A stretch of DNA of 64,000 bases, from positions 6,882,001 to 6,946,000 of the forward strand of contig OW051473.1 of NCBI GenBank assembly GCA_932521025.1, read 5' to 3'. Made by a program: the position numbers and the translations under genes. Shown one piece after another: positions 48,142-59,888 of this stretch (position 1 is the first letter of the stretch; each line of letters starts with the position of its first letter). The DNA comes from Oscheius onirici. Its lineage: Eukaryota > Nematoda > Chromadorea > Rhabditida > Rhabditidae. A model generated the notes under the pieces. That model did no database searches, had not been told where the DNA came from, and was given only the letters and a program-made list of their open reading frames with translations.

Positions 48142-51100
48142 CTATGAGTTGAGTATGCTGTCTCGGAGCGTGTTCGATATGCACCATCCTCTCTTGGAAT
48201 CCTCAACTCTTGGAATGCAGAGCTCATCCCACGAGCAGCCCGTCTATAACATAATTGTTGCTACAAAGACGTATCAATATCTACTTTGATTGCATCTGGA
48301 TTGCAGCTGATAATCCTCATATACTCGTAGTCCGTCATGCGCATCTGTTCGAAACGACCTTCAGGCAGAGTCGGATCACCACCCCACGGTCTCTGGTCTA
48401 CGTCATTTTTTGCTCCTGCAAATTGGCGTCATCAAATTAAAACGACTGTCAGACTCGTTAAGCACATTGTGCATTCGACCTACCGGGGGCTAGATCCGTC
48501 TTCATTTCGAATTGTTCCCTAGCGCTGTACTCGTTCTCTCCCGTATACAACATTGGTATTATTTGAACTGAATAGCGTGTTCCTTGGCGCAAATTACGCA
48601 AAACTATTGAGGTCTGTAAACAGTCGGCTATTTTTTAAACTCAAGAGATCGGACTCACATTTTGAGAGTTGCTGATGACGACTTTTGACCATTGCTCTGG
48701 TGAAATGTCTTTTCTATCTGTATAGAGAATAGTTGAGCCTGAAAATGTTCTTGTTAACAAAGCCAAGCCTAACAAAGTTTATTTCTTAAACAAAGCGCGT
48801 CTTCCTTTCAAGCAAGTTCCGGTAGATTATTCCAGCTACTCATGAGCCGTTACGGAAAAATTGATTCAACAGAGCAAATATAATGAAATTCAGAACTACT
48901 GACTTCAATTTTGAACAGGATGGGACAAAGCTTTTTGTTTTCGGTAAGATTTAAATACGACATTGGCAGTCTGAAAAAATTATAACAAAATTACCTGTCA
49001 CGCGATCAAGAATCTCGTCGGGATAAGTCCAGGCAATGTGTACTACTCCTGGTGCGATATTTCTGTAAGAAAGCGAGTTTCCGTCAGCTGACGGTAAAAT
49101 GTCCGGAGCATCTTCTGAAAATGCGTATATTAGCTTATATATATAGCAACAGTAAGCCAGGGTATAAAAGCAATGCAGCAGCTAATAGAGAGCGATCAAG
49201 AATAATCTATCTAACAAAGGATTGTGCAGAATATTAAGCAGTTTTTAACAAATTCTACTGTTAGATGTTTATTATTCAAACGGGTTAATATGCTGTTGAT
49301 CGGTATTCCTCCACTCTGAAAGGTATTGGTTAGTGCTAGTGATTGGATAAGGTGAAAATGTAAGAACATACCAACTGTCTTGAAACGATAGACAGACGGT
49401 GCTCGAAGCAGTGTTCCATTCCTGTAGCGAACGTTCACCCTCACATAGTAGACGGTCGAGCTTTTCAGATTGTTTAATGCGATCGAAGCCTCTGGCGAGT
49501 TAAGCCTCATGAATCGCCACTCTGTTTCAGGCCGAGTCTAAAACATTTGGTTACTCAGTGTCTAGCCCTTGATTTTCAATCAAATGTGCAATTGTGGACT
49601 TAGTTTCATTTTAGTCTACTTGTGCAGTGCTGCTCTCAAAAATCTCTAGATGTTATGAATTATTCTTTGGATATCTCGTACGGCGGACAAGAGAACTTAC
49701 AAGATCCTCGCTCAAGTAAACATCATAGCCCACCACGCGGTCGACTTGAACAAATCTGAACTCTCTGTCAGCTGTTCTGGTATACAGAAACTCACGGTTC
49801 CAACATCCACTGTACTTTGACAGAATTGACCTCATGCGAATAGATCACATCCACCTTTTGAATAGGATTCTGCTCAATCTCGGGCGTTTTGAACTTGAAC
49901 ATTCCGCTTTGCGTTACTTGATTGTTCTGCAGCACAGTTGTAATCTTTAGAATGTACTCGGTGTTTCTGAAAAGTCCAAAATTTGCATGTTAATTGGGAG
50001 ACATTGTTGACACAAAAAGACTTTGTACCCGAGAGCGCCACTTAAAGCTGACACAAGGTTTAGCTGTGGTGTCACACTTCGACTCTTTTGCTTTTAAAAG
50101 TGACTACGACTTACACTTTGAGTCCTTGCAGTACTGCACTGGGATTGGGACCTCGGAACTGTATGTTCTTCCAATTGCTCTCCCCTGCCTCCGTGTATTG
50201 CACGTCATATACTGAAGACGAATAATTAATGGGTCTTGCTCTTTGTTCTCAAATCTTGTTTTCTATCATTCGGGATAATCTGCCCTCACCACGAGAAAAA
50301 GAGGGTCTTCGGTGATTCAGAACCTACCGACGATTCTATTCCTCATTTCTGGCGGAACCTCCCACGATAAATTGACATTTCCTGGCCCTCTTCCTGTGAA
50401 GTGACTGCTGACAATGAGATTTCCGATCTCTACATAATCCTCGCCTAGAGTACAAAATATTACCAGTTTACGTAATCTCTCAGGCTTACTGGCTGGCAGA
50501 TTAATCTCAACAATAGCCGCTGTGGATGAAACTGCTCCTTGCTTTTTTGAGGCCGTCCTGATGGTCATTTCATATTTTTCTCCAGGAATGAGCTTGCCCA
50601 TTGTGAATCCTGTCGTCGCCGTTTTAATCTAAAAATTCGGATAGAGTACATACGTACTCTATAAAACAGGGGTGTAAATGACAGTTCAGCGTTGCTTCCC
50701 TCTCAGCCACAATTTCGAAAATCACTTTGTATCATCCTCCCGGCTCGGCGTCATAATTCTAGACTCCCTCTGAGGGATGAGACACCTTATCTCCTTTTTT
50801 TCACATTTTAAGCCAGGCTAAACTCACTTGCTTCCTAGCCAAAGACGTTCCTGAATCGGAGGTCAATTGTTGAACGTTCAGCACATAGTAGATATCTTAA
50901 ACTTTTGATTTCACATAAATACGTGGTTCTTAACCTTCCCCCGTCTGTCCCTCATTCGGTTTCCACTGAACTTGTACCCGACTCGGACTCAAAACATGAG
51001 CGGTGAAGTCTAAAGGAGGGAGGAGCTCTCCCTCGTCAACCAACACATCTCCTATGGCGATCTAAACCCATTTCTGTTCTTTTTGTCCCTCTAACTCCTC

Positions 51101-51934
51101 TTGCCTTCTTGTTGATGGTGATGACTAGCTCCTGCCCAAATGGTTCAATTATGTGACCACCGCGTTCGCCTTGAACCTAGAACAGCTAATAGTTGAAAAT
51201 TGTGGAGTTTTGCCAAGTCATTATTCTCTAATAGATATATCTGAACCTTTTGAGCTCACCTGCACAAGCAACTGGTCTCCGCTTCGCGCGTTCTCGGGTA
51301 AGGCTAGCCGGACCTGTGTGCCAGCTGCTCTCGCGTAGTTCCAGGAATCATCTGTATGCAGCTTGTAGCGAATCAAGAAATTTGTGCCTAAAAAGATTTT
51401 TTATGTTTCCGCAGTTGGAGCAACAAAAGGTTATGTAAACATATTAATAATTCGTATACTCCTGTTAAAAGTTATTTCAGCTTTATTCAATTCATCTAGA
51501 GCATCAAACCGCATAGACGTAACATACTCTGAGAGCACTTTCAGCCCCATTTCAGAACCAGACGTTACATTAGGGCTCGCATTTCAATAATGGCTTTAAC
51601 ATCAGCTTTTATTAGCTTAGGGGTCAACACTCTCTTTGAGCCTATTCAAGTGCGAAGGATTTAGTTCCGCTCTTCGTTCCTGTTTCCTCTTACGCCTTTT
51701 CAACAAGCTTTTCGACTGATTCCGTCTGGAAACGTCTTATCATCTCCTCTTCCGAATTGACCAGTGTTCAGAAGATAAAAGCTCACCGTCTACCGGCTGT
51801 GTAAGATCCCATTCCACCACAATTGAATTAGACTCTTGGTGAAAACGTGACTTCAGTTGACGGAACAGGGGTAAGCCGTCAGAATCAGCTGCAAAAAGCA
51901 GCAGGAGCCCTGCGACCAACGGGACGAGAAGCAT
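48142..51934 (-). CDS. Secreted multi-fibronectin-type-III protein
   Basis: Extracellular protein of about six FnIII repeats with no TM seen. Signal peptide MLLVPLVAGLLLLFAADSDG starts at 51934. FnIII strands in order: VVEWDLTQPVDG / FLIRYKLHTDDSWNYARA; FTAHVLSPSRVQVQWKP / IYYVLNVQQ; VNLSWEVPPEMRN / VYDVQYTEAGESNWKNI; VNSVKVQWMLEP / VGYDVYLSEDL; then VVHIAWTYPDEILDRVT / STILYTDRKDISPEQW / LRNLRQGTRYSVQIIP. The C-terminus leaves FnIII: MTDYEYMRIISCNPDAIK then TGCSWDELCIPRVEDSKRGW, a four-cysteine tail, stop TAG 48142-48144. Many introns of 34-50 bp; a 250-bp intron (about 48741-48992) joins DRVT to GSTILY. No family beyond FnIII recognised; a matrix or axon-guidance role is only a guess. Confidence 0.75.
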
Positions 51935-53827
51935 CGAAGTGGACAAGCGCTTATCTGCTAGTGATAGATAGCTGGCAACAACTGCCCAGAGAGTACACTG
52001 GGTAATGCACACGCGACCGGTTACTTGACCAGCTGCATCCCAGGTGTGTGGCCACCCTGGACAGCTTACAACCACTATCAAGGAAGTTATTGTGCGGGTG
52101 GTCAGGCGGAATGGATTTGAACATGCGCTCTGGCAATTTAGACACGTGCGACAAGTGAAGCTTTTTGAACTCTTCTACCATGTGTTCTTGCATGTTTCCA
52201 ATGCCACTTTTTCGCGAAATTTCACCAATTAGACTATGTGGTGCCAGTCAAAAGTCGCAATTTGTCGGAATGAGTGACTCCCGTGTTTATTGGTCCAATT
52301 CAAAACCTTATCATCCTATCGTGACATCTAGTGCCAGGTTCATAGATAAAGTCTGCCTCACAGCTGATAGGACATCTTTGCAAAGCAGGACAGTTAATCA
52401 CTGCTCTACGGAACTATTAATAGACTCAAAGACGCGCTGTTGAGCTGTAACAATATATTTTTTGAACCTCTGACCGAGTACCGGATAAAAAGTTTTAATT
52501 GAACATACATCTATGTCAAAACATCTGGGATTGGTTCTAAAACGCTTTCCATCTGCCACAACTAGCACGCTATCATGTTCGTATTTTCGCACATTCGGGT
52601 TTTATTGCCTACCAGAAAAAAACAGAATTCCAAATGTTCGCTGATCTTTCTTTTTTGTACCTGATTCGAAAAAAGCTTCCGGAAGCTAGGTACAGTTTAT
52701 GGTTTTCCTGTTTCCGTTTTCCTGTTGTATGAATGTACCTGTTCTCCAATCCTTTTTATGAATACACTGCACAACACGAGACGTCCAATATAACAAGTTT
52801 TTGAGGGCTGCTCCAAACCAAAAGTCCAAGGAATCGTCATCTATCTTTCGAGTATTTATCTGATTGTTGGCAACGGCTAATAGGCGTAGTTTAGCAAAAA
52901 GAACTCCCTCTTCCTATTTTTAACCTCCTGACGTGTAAGGTTTACTTGAGACGCTCTTCCTCCTTTCGGAATATTTCTGAACTGAAAACATACACTGTGT
53001 GACGGCTCTTTTTCACATGCATATTTAAGAATTTCATGCAGTGCTAAGTTCTGTTTACTCATCCGGCGCATCTTTTGAATTTGGCTCTTTTCTCTAGAAT
53101 TGGAAATTGACGCTGAGACCCACTTCTTTCGACGATAAAATAAAATAGCACATGGATTAGCATCAGAAAAACTTTCTTAGCGGTGACAACAATGGCTTTC
53201 AAAATAACAATTGCCGCCGAATGTTATGCTATAGTCAATTCATGAACTTTAGATTCTCGTATATGTCAACGGTTTTTGATTCGTATCTTGTCAAGAGTAG
53301 TTATACATTTGCAGCCAAAAGGTTTTGTGGATTCTAGTCTCTTGCAAATATGCACGACTCTCCGTTTAACATGCGATAACTTATTTACCTCTTCTTTGAA
53401 CACAATTTTTTCGGCTAATAATTTCCAGCTAGTCATACTGTAGATATGCAAGGCATGAAATTACTGTAAAGCAATAGTCTGTTGAAGACTGTTATTTATG
53501 AGCAGAAGATTAAGTTTCAGCATTTCGAGTCTCTCAGAAGTGAAAAAAAAAAACTATAGTGAAGCTTTTCTGGAGATTTATTTGCTTCCAATTGCGATGG
53601 GAGCGCACTAAGTTTTTGACGAGGATCTCATATCTCTCGTATGCAATCCGCGTGAAAGAAAGAATTATCATTTTTTTCAGCAGTCCATCCAACCAAATAA
53701 ATTTGCTGTTAATTGTCTTGTCGTTTTCGTTTAATTACTTGGAACAATGGTTCACTGCCTCTCTGTCTTAAAGATCAGGTTTCCAACCTTCAGCGACCCG
53801 CTGACCGATCTCCTTACCTAATTGCAG
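51935..53827. other. Gene-poor stretch with unassigned coding-like scraps
   Basis: About 1.9 kb. On the minus strand, pieces at 52500-52592 (KYEHDSVLVVADGKRF), 52877-53150 (ALHEILKYACEKEPSHS) and 53300-53451 (SWKLLAEKIVFKEE) look mildly coding and could be exons or remnants of one gene, but I cannot join them in phase and recognise no family. Confidence 0.3.
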
Positions 53828-54160
53828 CGCATACGCAACTTTCTGTTTTTTGTTGCACCGGCTTACTTTCTCTCCGGATTTGTTGTGTTCGCCTTAAGAA
53901 GATATGAAGAGAGTAAGTTGGTCTTTCACCGCACATGGTGAACTAGGTCTTTTAAGCCCGTCTTATTAGTAATATATCGCGGAGTTGCTTAAACCTTAGT
54001 GCGAAGAGGAGATCTGAGGAATCCTCGTGCTTTGAGCCGTCGTGGACTGCCCCGCCCTCTAGGATGCCGTGTAATTCAGTTCGGAAACTTCGGACTTCTG
54101 TTCATTTGTCCATTCATAACATCGTTGACCTTTTTGAGAGATGAACATACTTTCCTCTAA
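53828..54160 (+). CDS. Small two-TM membrane protein, family unknown (5' end unresolved)
   Basis: Two well-phased exons, 53828-53912 and 54000-54160. They read RIRNFLFFVAPAYFLSGFVV (TM) then FALRRYEEMRRGDLRNPRAL, SRRGLPRPLGCRVIQFGNFG and LLFICPFITSLTF (second TM), ending RDEHTFL, TAA 54158-54160. The basic loop between two TM segments gives a hairpin layout. An upstream in-frame segment ends LPLCLKDQ at a possible donor near 53779, but no ATG lies in that frame, so the start is missing. It ends 134 bp before the next gene on the same strand, close enough to share an operon. Confidence 0.5.
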
Positions 54161-54294
54161 GTTTGATCCATTACCGGAGCAGACTGCTTTCCTTCCTCTG
54201 TTATGAATTTTTCACGCACAGAGCCTGAGAACGAACAATATTTGATTCTTCTTTTTTTGTTAGTTTTTTTGACGCACACCTTGCCTTTTTCAGA

Positions 54295-55807
54295 ATGAAC
54301 GAATCTGCAGCACCAATTGTTGATCTAAAACCAACGACATCAGAACTAATAGAGATGTTCTACCAGTTGTCTTTCTTTCTCGTCGGAACTCCAATTAACA
54401 TCGCAGCCTTCGTTAAAACCAAAAAGTGAGACCAAGGTTCTCTATGTTTTTGCAACTTCAATTCCAGGCATATGCGTGAAGGTGGCATGGAATCGCGTCT
54501 TCTTAGATTGAGCAGACAATTACTTATAGCTCATTTGCTCGTTCTTTCGATATACGGAGTGTGGAGGAGTTATTGGTTTTATAACATCGTTTGGACACAA
54601 GGTAACTAGTCCAAGACATGGTATACAACAGTTTTTAAGGCGACTTTCTGTGTAAAGTCTTCTCCTTCATGACGGCTCTTCCTTTCCATCTCTGGTCAAA
54701 TTTAGTCGCAGCCATTGCTGTTGATATGTTGTTCTGTATAACGTGAGTACTTTTTCCAGTAACTGACGCACGTTAGCCAACGCTAGGACCCGACTAATTA
54801 GGGCTCTCTACTTTTGATCTTTGTCAAACTCTCGTAGACAGCTGAAGAAGGCAACACTTCCGGAAATCCTAGACAACAACAAGCTCTTAAATTACAGGTC
54901 TCCACTGAACAGTTACCGAACGGCGGAACATCGAGTCACTTCCTTAATTGCCATTTCTTGGGGAGCTGCTATTATTTGTTCCATTCCAATGTTAATATTG
55001 CGAGGAACCATCAAAATAGGTGCGAGTGGAGAAGACGGCGAGTTCGAGCAATGTTATCCACTTGTCAATGTGAGGAAGTAGAACATTTCAGCAATTCTGA
55101 CGTTTTAGGTGTACAGTCCTGAAGCTCTCATCGCATTCAGTGTGTTTCACGTTTTGACGTCTTTTTACATTCCCTTGTTCATTGTCATCATATGCTATTC
55201 CATAATCGGCTTCTCGCTGAGACGGCAAATGGCGGAGAGAAAAACTTTGAATATCGGCCGGTCTGTACACTACCTTTCTGTAGATACGGTAACAACTTTT
55301 CAAAACGTGAATATGGAAAACGTTTCAGACTGGTTGCCAGAAGAAAAAGAAGCAAAATTGTGCGAAGGCCAGGTTCCTGAGAGCCACAGCAGCCATTATT
55401 GCCACATTTGTTATCACATGGCTTCCCTACCAAATTTTGGCTCTAGTGAGGGTTACATGTGATGAAGATGGGATTTGCCAAAGAATCACAAGCAAATTGA
55501 CATGGCTTCAGGCAATCATTATTGCAAGGTATATTGTTGTTTTTAATGACTCTATGTATTACTTTTCAGCACGTGCATTAACCCATTCCTATATAGATTT
55601 GGCGACTCTGGCAAGAAGCTCTCGTCTAAATCTTGTACAAATACGGAGACGGCATTAAGAGTAGGCATGAAGTTTGTTTTACAGCTCACGTGCTTTTTCC
55701 AGACTAACAATAGCTATTCTATAAAAAGAACAAGAAGCAACAGCAGTGGTCATGTTCCCGGAGCCGGAAGGATTGGCCGTATCACTCCCGATCGGCCTTT
55801 TGTATAA
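54295..55807 (+). CDS. GnRH/AKH-receptor-related GPCR (gnrr-like)
   Basis: Rhodopsin-family peptide receptor of the gonadotropin-releasing-hormone/adipokinetic-hormone group. ATG 54295 sits one base behind TTTTTCAG. TM1 FYQLSFFLVGTPINIAAFV; then MESRLLRLSRQLLIAHLLVL (TM2), DFLCKVFSFMTALPFHLWSN with the conserved Cys (TM3), AIAVDMLFCITSPLNSYRTA replacing the usual DRY loop, SLIAISWGAAIICSIPMLIL (TM4), AFSVFHVLTSFYIPLFIVII (TM5), a basic loop 3 (CQKKKKQNCAKARFLRA), IIATFVITWLPYQILALVRV (TM6) and TCINPFLYRFGDSGKK (TM7, NPxxY-type). A Ser/Arg-rich tail ends at TAA 55805-55807. Loop 3 requires an intron at about 55288-55327 (donor ACG-GTAACA); without it the frame breaks. Ligand unknown. Confidence 0.82.
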
Positions 55808-56960
55808 ATGTGTTCATTATAACGGTTATTTTGATCTCACGCGTGTACACACTTTGCTCGAGCTTTGTTTATCTTGTAAATAAAACACTTCTCTAGTTGA
55901 ATGTGTCAGCATTTCTGCAGTGATGATAAAGTTTGCAAGCTGGGAAGGGGATATGTCACGCTGTATTCCATCAGACAAGAGCTTCTACAAATAACCACTC
56001 CCAGTTTAGTCCATTCTTTTCATTGAGGGCTGGGCCTTCATATAATCGTGACCTCGTCTCTTGGCTGTTTTAATATTCCACACCGCTTTCAGAACAGTTA
56101 TCGATTATTACCTAGGCAATGGCGTTGCAAAAAAACAGAAAGTGATGCGCGACAGTGGCTTTTTACTCAAAATTTGATGCACATTTAGTTTATTTCTGAG
56201 CTGGATCAATTTTCTTATCCTTGTTCTCATGCATTTCATCAGCTTGTATTAATGTTTTCAAAACTAACTAACAATATATTTGACAGCATCATTTCTTTTT
56301 CTCGCAACAGTTGAGTTACAGTGAAAACAACGAAAAAAGACGATAGCGAAATCTTCACTTTCATCAGTTTTTGTAATATCTACCCTTCTCAAAGACTTCT
56401 CGTAAAAAGTTCTGCAAAAGTTCTGCTAAAGGCCAGTCGGCCATTTGCATACCCTCGCCGTCTGCCGGTCTCATGCACTTTCTATTTTAAACAGTCTGCC
56501 CGCCCTCTCATTTCACTGAAACAGCGCAACACCTTGTCTGCTTCGATCTTTGCTCCAATTCCATTCGTCCAATCTGTACAGTTCTGACTGTATCATTCGT
56601 CCGCCTGTTTTTCCATTACTCGCGTGATCACCTGGAACAATTTGAGGCGACTCATACTCAGCCGCCTGACTACCTGACCTTTTCCAAATCGATTAGAAGT
56701 GCTCTTTTACTATTGTTTATTGCTGTCTATCCCGCCTAAACACGCATTTCTGTTTGATTAGTCGCATCATCATAGTGCCAAAACTAAAAACAGACCATTC
56801 GCATTTTTCTCAGACAAAGACGGCGCCACGTGCATTTCGATCAAACACAGTAGCGATCAGTCTTACGCTGTCCAGCGCCGAGTTGTGCGCCACTTGTCAC
56901 TTGCACTTTTTTTAGTCACTTTTGCCATGTTCTCTATAATCTTTATCTTTCAGGTAAAAC
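55808..56960. other. Intergenic region upstream of the CBS gene
   Basis: 1.15 kb with no supported gene. Contains AAATAAAACACT near 55875 (poly(A) signal of the GPCR) and GACGGCGCCACGTGC near 56820, combining GGCGCC and a CACGTG E-box. TTTATCTTTCAG ends 8 bp before the CBS start and may be a trans-splice acceptor. Confidence 0.5.
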
Positions 56961-59719
56961 ATGTCCTACGATCCTAAAGCTCACGTTATTGAGTGGACTG
57001 GCAATGGGGCCACCATGGATGGAAAGGAATTCCCTGCCAAAGAAAACACGTAAGGTTTTTCATTTAATTTTAATTCGAAATATTCCAGTGTCCGTCCCAA
57101 ATGGTTCAACAACATTCTCGAAGCCAATGGAAGGACACCAATGAGTCAACTGAACAAGATTCCTGGCTCTCTTGGCCTCGAGCCCACTTTTTGTAAGTGG
57201 TTTTTCACTTTTTTCTGTACTGGAACGCAAACACGTGCGTTTTGGCAGTGATTATTCGTTATCACATTTGGGCTTTACGATAAGATTGCGGAACTGGTCT
57301 CTCGCACGCGTGCTTTTGTTTGACGAACCAAAACATTCTGAAACGAAGACGACATTTGAAAGCATTCATATTTTAGATGTGAAGCTGGACTACCTCAACG
57401 TGGGAGGATCGAGTGATGACCGTGCCGCTTTTCGAATGATCGAAATTGCCGAGGAGAATGGTCTCACCAAGGATAAAACGGTTGTGGCTCCGGCTACTGG
57501 AAACATGGCTCTTGGAATCGCTCTGGCTTGTGTTGTCAAAGGCTACAAGTAATTTTAAAGCATTTTTGTTTAGAACTCTTCTTTCAGGTGCATAATTGTT
57601 GCCGACGATGCCCAACAATCTGATGTTAGCACAATTTTGAAAGCTCTGGGAACAACAGTTATCCGTGTCAACCACGAAGCCAGCTACCTTCACGAGAGCT
57701 CCAACTATGCCATTGCTCAGAGCTATGTAAAATCTCTTCCTAATGGTTACTTCCTCGATCACGTAAGCAATCTTGTCAATTTTTATCCAATTCTCTTTAG
57801 AACTGTCATGTTGGAAACCCGCTGGCTCATTACGAGACCACAGCTCGTGAAATCATCGACGGGTTCGATGGAAAGGTCTCCGTGATTGTTGTTCCCGAAG
57901 GAAATGGCGGACTTGCTACTGGAATTGCCCAATATGTCAAGGACAAAAATCTTGGAATCAAGGTAGTTTAATATCAAATGTTTAAAATTGTGGTTTAAGG
58001 TCATTGCCGTGACTCACACCGACCACAACCTGGTTCCTATCCCAGAACTAGACTCCAGAGCCAGAGGATCAGTTAGAAACACCAAATACTTCTCTGAACA
58101 GTCGGCATGTACTAAGGTGAATTTTTTTTAGTTTTTATACAAATTTTTCCTCAGGAATCTTACCGCGTAGCCAGAAGACTGATCCGTGAAGAAGGAGTCA
58201 TGTGTGGTCCAGCTACCGGAGCTGCCTTTGTTGTTGCTGCGGATGAGGCTAAGAGTCTCAAATCGAGCGATAACATTGTAATCGTTGCCACAGATGGCAT
58301 CAAAAACTATCTGTAAGGTCGCTACAGAATTACACTTAGGATACGTTTCAGACGTCATTTCGTCGACGATCAGTGGCTAGTTGATCACAAGGTCATCAAA
58401 AATGCGGAAGCCAAGAAAGTGACTCCCGGCGAGTAAGTGAAATTCATGTGAATATCTAAGTTTTTTTGCAGAACATATGACAAGGAGTGGCTCAAGTACG
58501 ATCCCACCACTCTAGCCGGAGACTGGACAAAGGAAGGCGGCAACTGGAAGCACTGCGAGTACCAATTCAAGCCATACAGACCTGAACGTCCTCTTGTTAT
58601 CAACAATGTCCTGGAGGCTATTGGAAATACCCCTCTGGTCAAGCTGAGAAATATCCCCAAAATGCACAATATCGAAGCTAATATCTGTAAGAATTCACAT
58701 CCTATTTTTCAATTCAATTCTCAGATGTCAAGTGTGAGTTCCTGAACTCTGGAGGATCCACCAAGGACCGTATTGCAGCCAGAATGATTGAGCTTGCTGA
58801 GCAGGAGGGGCGACTGAAGCCGGGAATGACAGTCATCGAACCGACTTCTGGAAACACTGGCATCGGACTGGCTCTTGCCGCTGCCGTAAAGGGATACAAG
58901 TGCATTATCTGCATGCCTGTCAAGATGTCCAAAGAAAAGGCTCTTGCCATGGAAGCACTCGGAGCTATCATTGTCAGAACCCCCAATGAGGCTGCCTTCG
59001 ACTCTCCCGACTCTCATATTGGTGTTGCTCTCCGTCTTCTCCACGAAATTCCCGGCAGCATCATTCTTGACCAGTACCGCAATATTGGAAATCCTATGGC
59101 TCACTACGAGCAAACTGCCGAAGAGATCGTTGACGCTCTTGATGGCAAGATTGACTACGCCTTCATTGGAGCCGGAACTGGAGGAACCGTTTCGGGAATC
59201 GCCAAGAAGTTCCAGGAGAAGGCCCAAGGTTGTCAGGTAATCGGAGTTGACCCCGCTGGATCCATTCTGGCCGAAGAGGGAAAGATTCACGTCGAGAAGC
59301 ATGGAGAAGGATTCTACGAAGTCGAAGGAATCGGCTACGACTTCATCCCCGGAGTTCTGGAGCGCTCTGTAGTCGACAAGTGGATGAAATCTACTGATGA
59401 TGTGATTTTAATTTTCTTCTGTTAGTCTTACAATGATTTTGCAGGATGCTTTCATCACTGCCAGAGATCTCATTCGCCACGAGGGAATTCTCTGCGGAGG
59501 AAGTTCGGGTACCAACTTGCACGCAGCTATCGAATACCTGAAGCACCTCAACCTTCCTTCCGAAGTTGCCAAAAAGACAAATGTTGTCGTGATTCTCCCG
59601 GATGGAATCCGCAACTATCTGTTAGTTCTTATAACGTTTTGATTATACAAGATATATTCAGGACCAAGTTTCTTGTCGACGGCTGGATGCACGAGCGAAA
59701 TTTCCCTCTCGAGCATTAA
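56961..59719 (+). CDS. cbs-1: Cystathionine beta-synthase with two catalytic modules
   Basis: PLP enzyme condensing homocysteine and serine to cystathionine (also an H2S source). Exons 56961-57049, 57089-57192, 57377-57548, 57588-57762, 57801-57962, 58000-58116, 58155-58312, 58352-58432, 58472-58686, 58725-59401, 59445-59620, 59662-59719; phases agree, 727 aa. It has two fold-type II modules in tandem. Module 2 (about residues 365-727) is active-looking: [23 protein letters not shown] with the PLP lysine, [38 protein letters not shown]. Module 1 has [12 protein letters not shown], where Asp replaces the lysine, and [11 protein letters not shown], so it should not bind PLP covalently. No N-terminal heme motif and no C-terminal Bateman domain, as known for nematode CBS-1. 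Starts behind a TTTCAG. Confidence 0.96.
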
Positions 59720-59888
59720 ATCAAGCATAATGTCTCACTTTCATCAAGAAAACAAGTCACTAAAGTGATAAACATTGTTTATTTTTCAATTTTAAGTCTT
59801 TATTGACATGACACACAGTTTACATCTTTCACAATGATAATAGGGAAAGTTACCCCTCTTTCGTTGAATCCGACCAGAAATTTCACAA

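Noticed and set aside
48895-48992. An apparent frameshift in the FN3 gene (exon starting ACTGCCAATG runs into a stop)
   Set aside because: Skipping that segment and joining DRVT directly to GSTILYTD at about 48740 keeps phase and gives a normal FnIII strand, so it is intron, not a mutation.
51060-51115. A possible GC-AG intron (AAG-GCAAGA) in the FN3 gene
   Set aside because: A GT donor nine bases downstream (GGA-GTTAGA) gives a 34-bp intron in the same phase, so a non-canonical donor is not needed.
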